A DNA stretch of 64,000 nucleotides from Heliopora coerulea (Eukaryota; Cnidaria; Anthozoa; Scleralcyonacea; Helioporidae), in assembly GCA_030142905.1 (NCBI GenBank), contig JASJOG010000519.1, positions 62,001-126,000 on the forward strand. The letters run 5' to 3'. The notes under the pieces were generated by a model. That model was not told where the DNA came from. It ran no database searches and saw nothing but the letters and a program-made list of their open reading frames with translations. The first letter of the stretch is position 1. The number at the start of each line of letters is the position of its first letter. Shown one piece after another: positions 55,175-64,000 of the stretch. Position numbers and translations under genes: made by a program.

Positions 55175-55259
55175 GACAAAATCTTCCAAGAATGGTAGGA
55201 AAAGCTGCCAAATGAATACGAGAAGAAGATTGAGGCTGCAAGGAAAAAGGAAGAAGCTG
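55175..55259 (+). pseudogene. CSPP1: Exon D (copy 3), broken
   Basis: Contains a TAG (55196-55198) in place of a glutamine codon and one extra A just after it, so 85 bases instead of 84. Inclusion would stop the protein. It must be skipped, or this allele is non-functional from here. Confidence 0.8.
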
Positions 55260-55913
55260 TAAGTCATGGCGGTGTCTCGTTATTCCATAAATCTTCTTGC
55301 GTTATCTTGCACACGCATTTTAGAATTACTGTCGGACTGGGACACAATCAATCTCCGTCTCACTCTTACACACCTATACTAGCCTTCACACTGCTGGACA
55401 CGTTCAAGTTCACGCCCAGACTTAATTTGCTGTCACACTTGCACACACGTATTCACACTCGCCCAGGCATTCACACACATACACTCCGACACATTTGCAC
55501 TCACAGTCACACACTCATCCTCTTACACGCACAATAGCTCTCACGCACGCGTACACTCATTTTCATACACACACGCATGCTTACGGCCAGATATACGTTG
55601 CCACACGCTCTTACACACCGACACTCGCACAAACGTTGATCCTCACACTCCTACTCACGCTCGCACTGACACCCACACCCATACTCACGTTCAAACCCGT
55701 ATTTGCCCTCCAACTCATAATCTCACTCAAACACGCTCACTCTAACTCTGCAACACTGACATCGAATTCGACACCAGCATTGATACTGTTTAAGAAAGGA
55801 TTAAAACAGGAACCCGAATGAGGATGACCTTGTCATCTTCTCACTTTCACCTCATGGATTATCACTGAGTAAAATGTATCGTAAACAATTTTTCCGTTTA
55901 ATTTTCATGCCTC

Positions 55914-56059
55914 AGGCACGTTTGAAGAACGAGGAAATAAGGCAAGCGACGGAACAGAAGAAAAAAGAAATGGAACAAAGGAAGAAGGATGAAGATAGAA
56001 AACAGGAGGAGAAGTCAAGAAAACAACTGGATGAAAGGTTGAGAGCAGCTAAAGCAAAG
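55914..56059 (+). CDS. CSPP1: CSPP1-like exon E (copy 3)
   Basis: Intact after acceptor CATGCCTCAG and before donor AAG|GTGAGT, with one change (QATEQ for QAAEQ). Bounds are approximate by one or two bases. Confidence 0.55.
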
Positions 56060-56063
56060 GTGA

Positions 56064-58135
56064 GTTAAAGTTAAAGTTAAAAAAGAAAAAAAAAAAAATA
56101 TTTATGTCGAATGGTCGTCAAACCGTGCCTACACCATATATGTGGTATGGAAATTGTTTAGTCCAAGGTTTCTTTCAGCTATAAAATTTGTAATTTTCGA
56201 CTTTTTTTCGATGTATAGTGTAATGAAAACATCTGGCGTGCGATACAAACTTACTTATATGAATTCGATAAATGCTGAAGATGTGGGAGCTTGGATATAT
56301 CTTTGATGATCGAAACCATTGCGCTACCGAGACCTAGATGGCGAGTTTAGATGATACAAGATATCTCCAAACTCCAACATCTACCATATCTATCGACTTA
56401 ATAACATTATCAATATATCGTGGCTGACAATTAGGCAGCACATATGTCGAACTTACACCTGAGCCCACCATCTGACTCTCGGTAGTTCACTGGTTGGTTA
56501 GAGCGTCCCACAGGACATTGATCGTTTCACAAGGGTTAGAGTTTGACGAATGTTCATCGATCATCTTATTCATCAATCTCTGAATTATGCAGGACAGGAA
56601 GGAAAAAAAAGAAAATATTTATGCCGAATGGTCGTCAAACCGTGCCTACACCATATAAGTGGTATGAAAATTGTTTAGTCCAAGGTTTCTTTCAGCTATA
56701 AAATTTGTAATTTTCGACTTTTTTTCGATGTATAGTGTAATGAAAACATCTGGCGTGCGATACAAACTTACTTATATGAATTCGATAAATGCTGAAGATG
56801 TGGGAGCTTGGATATATCTTTGATGATCGAAACCATTGCGCTACCGAGACCTAGATGGCGAGTTTAGATGATACAAGATATCTCCAAACTCCAACATCTA
56901 CCATATCTATCGACTTAATAACATTATCAATATATCGTGGCTGACAATTAGGCAGCACATATGTCGAACTTACACCTGAGCCCACCATCTGACTCTCGGT
57001 AGTTCACTGGTTGGTTAGAGCGTCCCACAGGACATTGATCGTTTCACAAGGGTTAGAGTTTGACGAATGTTCATCGATCATCTTATTCATCAATCTCTGA
57101 ATTATGCAGGACAGGAAGGAAAAAAAAGAAAATATTTATGCCGAATGGTCGTCAAACCGTGCCTACACCATATAAGTGGTATGAAAATTGTTTAGTCCAA
57201 GGTTTCTTTCAGCTATAAAATTTGTAATTTTCGACTTTTTTTCGATGTATAGTGTAAAGAAAACATCTGGCATGCGATACAAACTTACTTATATGAATTC
57301 GATAGATGCTGAAGATGTGGGAGCTTGGATATATCTTTGATGATCGAAACCATTGCGCTACCGAGACCTAGATGGCGAGTTTAGATGATACAAGATATCT
57401 CCAAACTCCAACATCTACCATATCTATCGACTTAATAACATTATCAATATATCGTGGCTGACAATTAGGCAGCACATATGTCGAACTTACACCTGAGCCC
57501 ACCATCTGACTCTCGGTAGTTCACTGGTTGGTTAGAGCGTCCCACAGGACATTGATCGTTTCACAAGGGTTAGAGTTTGACGAATGTTCATCGATCATCT
57601 TATTCATCAATCTCTGAATTATGCAGGACAGGAAGGAAAAAAAAGAAAATATTTATGCCGAATGGTCGTCAAACCGTGCCTACACCATATAAGTGGTATG
57701 AAAATTGTTTAGTCCAAGGTTTCTTTCAGCTATAAAATTTGTAATTTTCGACTTTTTTTCGATGTATAGTGTAATGAAAACATCTGGCGTGCGATACAAA
57801 CTTACTTATATGAATTCGATAAATGCTGAAGATGTGGGAGCTTGGATATATCTTTGATGATCGAAACCATTGCGCTACCGAGACCTAGATGGCGAGTTTA
57901 GATGATACAAGATATCTCCAAACTCCAACATCTACCATATCTATCGACTTAATAACATTATCAATATATCGTGGCTGACAATTAGGCAGCACATATGTCG
58001 AACTTACACCTGAGCCCACCATGTGACTCTCGGTAGTTCACTGGTTGGTTAGAGCGTCCCACAGGACATTGATCGTTTCACAGGGGTTAGAGTTTGACGA
58101 ATGTTCATCGATCATCTTATTCATCAATCTCTGAA
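56064..58135. repeat. Four tandem copies of a 517-bp intronic segment
   Basis: Each copy runs from AAAATATTTATG(C/T)CGAATGG to CATCAATCTCTGAA. Equivalent points fall at 56581, 57098, 57615 and 58132, exactly 517 apart. Each contains a tRNA-SINE remnant on the minus strand (CCATTGCGCTACCGAGACC) and a plus-strand TTGGTTAGAGCGTCCC piece. Units 1 and 2 have one copy, unit 4 two, and unit 5 at least three. Confidence 0.93.
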
Positions 58136-58314
58136 GTTATGCAGGACCTTAAAAATATGATGTAGAAAACACAACAGATTTAGTTTAATAAATGGAAATC
58201 AGAAATCAATATCAGCTACCACCTCAGAAACCAGGTTGTAGCTTGGACCATGTTGTTACCTGGTCACGACTTGTTTATTTCTAACATCGTTTATTTCGAT
58301 ATTTATTTCACCAG

Positions 58315-58400
58315 GATACGGACAGGTCCGTGTCTTCCCCGGTGCCAGCCTTACAAGGCCAAGTAAGATCAAGTTCTCTTCCTATCCCGACCTTGCTACG
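58315..58400 (+). pseudogene. CSPP1: Truncated exon F (copy 3)
   Basis: The acceptor and first 27 or so codons are intact (DTDRSVSSPVPALQGQVRSS), then the exon is joined to unrelated intronic sequence (CGAATAGTAATTTATTG). The donor is lost. The same junction is at 61167-61252. Confidence 0.85.
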
Positions 58401-59060
58401 AATAGTAATTTATTGAATGCCACAGTAACCTATTGAAAAAAACAACACCTAAGCTATATCTAGGCGACCTTATAAGTTATAACCAAAGTTGTACAGTTTG
58501 TTTGAGCTTTCAGAATCATCCTCAGGGTATTATGAAACGAAACTTCACAATTAACCTACACTGCTGAAGTCAACTGAAAAATGTTGACTGGAGCGGGATT
58601 TGAACACGCACCTTCGGGTTAGGATTTACAAATTTATTTTCTTTTGCTATAATCAAGAATTCTTATCGTAACACAACTGTTACCCCTCTTGAAGATGTTA
58701 TGAACAATGTTTCTGTGTAGTTCTAAAGTGTTCTTGTTTACGTCGTCAAATTTTTGAGCTTAAGTCATTATTGTTAAATTCTTGCTCGGGATTGTGCAAG
58801 TCCAGCCTACTTATTCAACAATATTCACTGCGCCTTCGGCGATTAATTGTTAAAAAAACCAGATGTTTTTGCAAATAACCCTGTTTTTAGTTCTTTTCTC
58901 TTTGTTTTAACTTGAACTCTATTGATTCAAGGGTTACTGATAGTAGGCCACCGCCGATGAGGGAGACCCACCACTTGGGTTATTTTTTCAGAAGCGTGTA
59001 AGTTTTAATTGGCTGTGGACGTTAATCTTACTGAAATTCTTTGGCCTTCTCTAAAATTAG

Positions 59061-59144
59061 GACAAAATCTTCCAAGAATGGCAGGAAAAGCTGCCAAATG
59101 AATACGAGAAGAAGATTGAGGCTGCAAGGAAAAAGGAAGAAGCT
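59061..59144 (+). CDS. CSPP1: CSPP1-like exon D (copy 4)
   Basis: Open again: 84 bases, DKIFQEWQEKLPNEYEKKIE, without the stop and extra base of copy 3. It retains the Trp of copy 3, so copies 3 and 4 share an ancestor and the stop arose in copy 3. Confidence 0.55.
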
Positions 59145-59801
59145 GTAAGTCATGGCGGTGTCTCGTTATTCCATAAATCTTCTTGCGTTATCTTGCACAC
59201 GCATTTTAGAATTACTGTCGCACTGGGACACAATCAATCTCCGTCTCACTCTTACACACCTATACTAGCCTTCACACTGCTGGACACGTTCAAGTTCACG
59301 CCCAGACTTAATTTGCTGTCATACTTGCACACACGTATTCACACTCGCCCAGGCATTCACACACATACACTCCGACACATTTGCACTCACAGTCACACAC
59401 TCATCCTCTTACACGCACAATAGCTCTCACGCACGCGTACACTCATTTTCATACACACACGCATGCTTACGGCCAGATATACGTTGCCACACGCTCTTAC
59501 ACACCGACACTCGCACAAACGTTGATCCTCACACTCCTACTCACGCTCGCACTGACACCCACACCCATACTCACGTTCAAACCCGTATTTGCCCTCCAAC
59601 TCATAATCTCACTCAAACACGCTCACTCTAACTCTGCAACACTGACATCGACAGCGACACCAGCATTGATACTGTTTAAGAAAGGATTAAAACAGGAACC
59701 CGAATGAGGATGACCTTGTCATCTTCTCACTTTCACCTCATGGATTATCACTGAGTAAAATGTATCGTAAACAATTTTTCCGTTTTATTTTCATGCCTCA
59801 G

Positions 59802-59945
59802 GCACGTTTGAAGAACGAGGAAATAAGGCAAGCGGCGGAACAGAAGAAAAAAGAAATGGAACAAAGGAAGAAGGATGAAGATAGAAAACAGGAGGAGAAG
59901 TCAAGAAAACAACTGGATGAAAGGTTGAGAGCAGCTAAAGCAAAG
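59802..59945 (+). CDS. CSPP1: CSPP1-like exon E (copy 4)
   Basis: Intact, identical in protein to copy 2. Confidence 0.58.
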
Positions 59946-61166
59946 GTGAGTTAAAGTTAAAGTTAAAAAAGAAAAAAAAAAATATATTTATGTCGAATGG
60001 TCGTCAAACCGTGCCTACACCATATATGTGGTATGGAAATTGTTTAGTCCAAGGTTTCTTTCAGCTATAAAATTTGTAATTTTCGACTTTTTTTCGATGT
60101 ATAGTGTAATGAAAACATCTGGCGTGCGATACAAACTTACTTATATGAATTCGATAAATGCTGAAGATGTGGGAGCTTGGATATATCTTTGATGATCGAA
60201 ACCATTGCGCTACCGAGACCTAGATGGCGAGTTTAGATGATACAAGATATCTCCAAACTCCAACATCTACCATATCTATCGACTTAATAACATTATCAAT
60301 ATATCGTGGCTGACAATTAGGCAGCACATATGTCGAACTTACACCTGAGCCCACCATCTGACTCTCGGTAGTTCACTGGTTGGTTAGAGCGTCCCACAGG
60401 ACATTGATCGTTTCACAAGGGTTAGAGTTTGACGAATGTTCATCGATCATCTTATTCATCAATCTCTGAATTATGCAGGACAGGAAGGAAAAAAAAGAAA
60501 ATATTTATGCCGAATGGTCGTCAAACCGTGCCTACACCATATAAGTGGTATGAAAATTGTTTAGTCCAAGGTTTCTTTCAGCTATAAAATTTGTAATTTT
60601 CGACTTTTTTTCGATGTATAGTGTAATGAAAACATCTGGCGTGCGATACAAACTTACTTATATGAATTCGATAAATGCTGAAGATGTGGGAGCTTGGATA
60701 TATCTTTGATGATCGAAACCATTGCGCTACCGAGACCTAGATGGCGAGTTTAGATGATACAAGATATCTCCAAACTCCAACATCTACCATATCTATCGAC
60801 TTAATAACATTATCAATATATCGTGGCTGACAATTAGGCAGCACATATGTCGAACTTACACCTGAGCCCACCATCTGACTCTCGGTAGTTCACTGGTTGG
60901 TTAGAGCGTCCCACAGGACATTGATCGTTTCACAAGGGTTAGAGTTTGACGAATGTTCATCGATCATCTTATTCATCAATCTCTGAAGTTATGCAGGACC
61001 TTAAAAATATGATGTAGAAAACACAACAGATTTAGTTTAATAAATGGAAATCAGAAATCAATATCAGCTACCACCTCAGAAACCAGGTTGTAGCTTGGAC
61101 CATGTTGTTACCTGGTCACGACTTGTTTATTTCTAACATCGTTTATTTCGATATTTATTTCACCAG

Positions 61167-61252
61167 GATACGGACAGGTCCGTGTCTTCCCCGGTGCCAG
61201 CCTTACAAGGCCAAGTAAGATCAAGTTCTCTTCCTATCCCGACCTTGCTACG
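61167..61252 (+). pseudogene. CSPP1: Truncated exon F (copy 4)
   Basis: The same cut and junction as at 58400. Confidence 0.82.
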
Positions 61253-61912
61253 AATAGTAATTTATTGAATGCCACAGTAACCTATTGAAAAAAACAACAC
61301 CTAAGCTATATCTAGGCGACCTTATAAGTTATAACCAAAGTTGTACAGTTTGTTTGAGCTTTCAGAATCATCCTCAGGGTATTATGAAACGAAACTTCAC
61401 AATTAACCTACACTGCTGAAGTCAACTGAAAAATGTTGACTGGAGCGGGATTTGAACACGCACCTTCGGGTTAGGATTTACAAATTTATTTTCTTTTGCT
61501 ATAATCAAGAATTCTTATCGTAACACAACTGTTACCCCTCTTGAAGATGTTATGAACAATGTTTCTGTGTAGTTCTAAAGTGTTCTTGTTTACGTCGTCA
61601 AATTTTTGAGCTTAAGTCATTATTGTTAAATTCTTGCTCGGGATTGTGCAAGTCCAGCCTACTTATTCAACAATATTCACTGCGCCTTCGGCGATTAATT
61701 GTTAAAAAAACCAGATGTTTTTGCAAATAACCCTGTTTTTAGTTCTTTTCTCTTTGTTTTAACTTGAACTCTATTGATTCAAGGGTTACTGATAGTAGGC
61801 CACCGCCGATGAGGGAGACCCACCACTTGGGTTATTTTTTCAGAAGCGTGTAAGTTTTAATTGGCTGTGGACGTTAATCTTACTGAAATTCTTTGGCCTT
61901 CTCTAAAATTAG

Positions 61913-61996
61913 GACAAAATCTTCCAAGAATGGCAGGAAAAGCTGCCAAATGAATACGAGAAGAAGATTGAGGCTGCAAGGAAAAAGGAAGAAGCT
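61913..61996 (+). CDS. CSPP1: CSPP1-like exon D (copy 5)
   Basis: Intact and identical in protein to copy 4. Confidence 0.55.
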
Positions 61997-62653
61997 GTAA
62001 GTCATGGCGGTGTCTCGTTATTCCATAAATCTTCTTGCGTTATCTTGCACACGCATTTTAGAATTACTGTCGCACTGGGACACAATCAATCTCCGTCTCA
62101 CTCTTACACACCTATACTAGCCTTCACACTGCTGGACACGTTCAAGTTCACGCCCAGACTTAATTTGCTGTCATACTTGCACACACGTATTCACACTCGC
62201 CCAGGCATTCACACACATACACTCCGACACATTTGCACTCACAGTCACACACTCATCCTCTTACACGCACAATAGCTCTCACGCACGCGTACACTCATTT
62301 TCATACACACACGCATGCTTACGGCCAGATATACGTTGCCACACGCTCTTACACACCGACACTCGCACAAACGTTGATCCTCACACTCCTACTCACGCTC
62401 GCACTGACACCCACACCCATACTCACGTTCAAACCCGTATTTGCCCTCCAACTCATAATCTCACTCAAACACGCTCACTCTAACTCTGCAACACTGACAT
62501 CGACAGCGACACCAGCATTGATACTGTTTAAGAAAGGATTAAAACAGGAACCCGAATGAGGATGACCTTGTCATCTTCTCACTTTCACCTCATGGATTAT
62601 CACTGAGTAAAATGTATCGTAAACAATTTTTCCGTTTTATTTTCATGCCTCAG

Positions 62654-62797
62654 GCACGTTTGAAGAACGAGGAAATAAGGCAAGCGGCGGAACAGAAGAA
62701 AAAAGAAATGGAACAAAGGAAGAAGGATGAAGATAGAAAACAGGAGGAGAAGTCAAGAAAACAACTGGATGAAAGGTTGAGAGCAGCTAAAGCAAAG
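62654..62797 (+). CDS. CSPP1: CSPP1-like exon E (copy 5)
   Basis: Intact and identical in protein to copy 4. Confidence 0.58.
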
Positions 62798-64000
62798 GTG
62801 AGTTAAAGTTAAAGTTAAAAAAGAAAAAAAAAAATATATTTATGTCGAATGGTCGTCAAACCGTGCCTACACCATATATGTGGTATGGAAATTGTTTAGT
62901 CCAAGGTTTCTTTCAGCTATAAAATTTGTAATTTTCGACTTTTTTTCGATGTATAGTGTAATGAAAACATCTGGCGTGCGATACAAACTTACTTATATGA
63001 ATTCGATAAATGCTGAAGATGTGGGAGCTTGGATATATCTTTGATGATCGAAACCATTGCGCTACCGAGACCTAGATGGCGAGTTTAGATGATACAAGAT
63101 ATCTCCAAACTCCAACATCTACCATATCTATCGACTTAATAACATTATCAATATATCGTGGCTGACAATTAGGCAGCACATATGTCGAACTTACACCTGA
63201 GCCCACCATCTGACTCTCGGTAGTTCACTGGTTGGTTAGAGCGTCCCACAGGACATTGATCGTTTCACAAGGGTTAGAGTTTGACGAATGTTCATCGATC
63301 ATCTTATTCATCAATCTCTGAATTATGCAGGACAGGAAGGAAAAAAAAGAAAATATTTATGCCGAATGGTCGTCAAACCGTGCCTACACCATATAAGTGG
63401 TATGAAAATTGTTTAGTCCAAGGTTTCTTTCAGCTATAAAATTTGTAATTTTCGACTTTTTTTCGATGTATAGTGTAATGAAAACATCTGGCATGCGATA
63501 CAAACTTACTTATATGAATTCGATAAATGCTGAAGATGTGGGAGCTTGGATATATCTTTGATGATCGAAACCATTGCGCTACCGAGACCTAGATGGCGAG
63601 TTTAGATGATACAAGATATCTCCAAACTCCAACATCTACCATATCTATCGACTTAATAACATTATCAATATATCGTGGCTGACAATTAGGCAGCACATAT
63701 GTCGAACTTACACCTGAGCCCACCATCTGACTCTCGGTAGTTCACTGGTTGGTTAGAGCGTCCCACAGGACATTGATCGTTTCACAAGGGTTAGAGTTTG
63801 ACGAATGTTCATCGATCATCTTATTCATCAATCTCTGAATTATGCAGGACAGGAAGGAGAAAAAAGAAAATATTTATGCCGAATGGTCGTCAAACCGTGC
63901 CTACACCATATAAGTGGTATGAAAATTGTTTAGTCCAAGGTTTCTTTCAGCTATAAAATTTGTAATTTTCGACTTTTTTGCGATGTATAGTGTAATGAAA

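Larger units (their letters stand above)
54930..58400 (+). repeat. Tandem unit 3, truncated inside exon F
   Basis: Starts like unit 2 and contains exons D and E, then four copies of the 517-bp segment, then exon F cut at 58396-58400, where the sequence jumps to a point upstream of exon D. Exon G and the following introns are missing. Confidence 0.88.
58401..61252 (+). repeat. Tandem unit 4 (2852-bp short unit)
   Basis: A copy of the truncated unit: SINE fragment, exon D, exon E, two 517-bp segments, cut exon F. Nearly identical to unit 5. Confidence 0.92.
61253..64000 (+). repeat. Tandem unit 5 (short unit), runs off the window
   Basis: SINE fragment, exon D, exon E, then 517-bp segments with equivalent points at 63319 and 63836 and a third copy entering the window edge. 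The array therefore continues. Confidence 0.92.

Noticed and set aside
56064..58135. 517-bp repeats as a CRISPR or rDNA-like array
   Set aside because: Repeats are long, contiguous and intronic, and contain SINE remnants rather than spacers or RNA genes.

Overview
This is a metazoan nuclear window, AT-rich and intron-rich, very probably from an invertebrate and perhaps a cnidarian or similar animal. The evidence is the small exons with GT-AG introns, the AATAAA signals, and the mix of mobile elements: CR1/L2-like non-LTR elements, Penelope-like elements with a GIY-YIG nuclease, a ZMYM1-type hAT, pogo/Tigger-type and Tc1 fragments, and tRNA-derived SINEs. There is no operon, CRISPR array or bacterial gene. 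Most long open frames are low-complexity tracts or transposon debris; the real genes are chains of short exons recognised from splice sites and matching phases.

0-10.9 kb: two decayed non-LTR elements, the second split by a small Penelope-type insertion with a 12-bp target duplication. A three-exon coiled-coil gene of unknown function (3209 to about 10.6 kb) follows. Its long intron holds a 1.36-kb pogo/Tigger-like element, several foldback Penelope ends, a tRNA-SINE composite and a field of TTTCAC-type palindromes. 10.9-13.8 kb: the first two exons of a secreted CAP/SCP-domain gene, the last exon of a minus-strand gene of unknown function, and a 1.1-kb minisatellite. 16.3-20.2 kb: a full-length but dead hAT element with matching 8-bp target duplications. 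21.6-24.1 kb: two paralogous, inward-facing 31-codon first exons with YY1-like promoters. One continues into a complete 49-residue mini-gene; the other lies head-to-head with the main gene.

24.5-64 kb: one plus-strand gene fills the rest. Its exons join in consistent phase and resemble the microtubule/cilium protein CSPP1: an N-terminal acidic helix, an LPLG segment, an RRYR segment, a long E/K/R-rich coiled coil, then PALQ and SPPIPTLQ motifs. From about 39.94 kb a block carrying four phase-0 exons (D, E, F, G; 28, 48, 32 and 31 codons) is tandemly amplified. There are two complete 4-exon units, a third unit that is truncated, then 2.85-kb truncated units running off the window. Inside the units a 517-bp intronic segment is amplified again with a different copy number each time. 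A 3.2-kb head-to-head Penelope composite sits in unit 2, and unit 1 preserves its empty target site.

The two most interesting themes are this nested exon amplification in a cytoskeletal gene, and a set of Penelope and tRNA-SINE insertions that share 12-14 bp target duplications, foldback ends and a small hairpin resembling part of a hammerhead ribozyme core.
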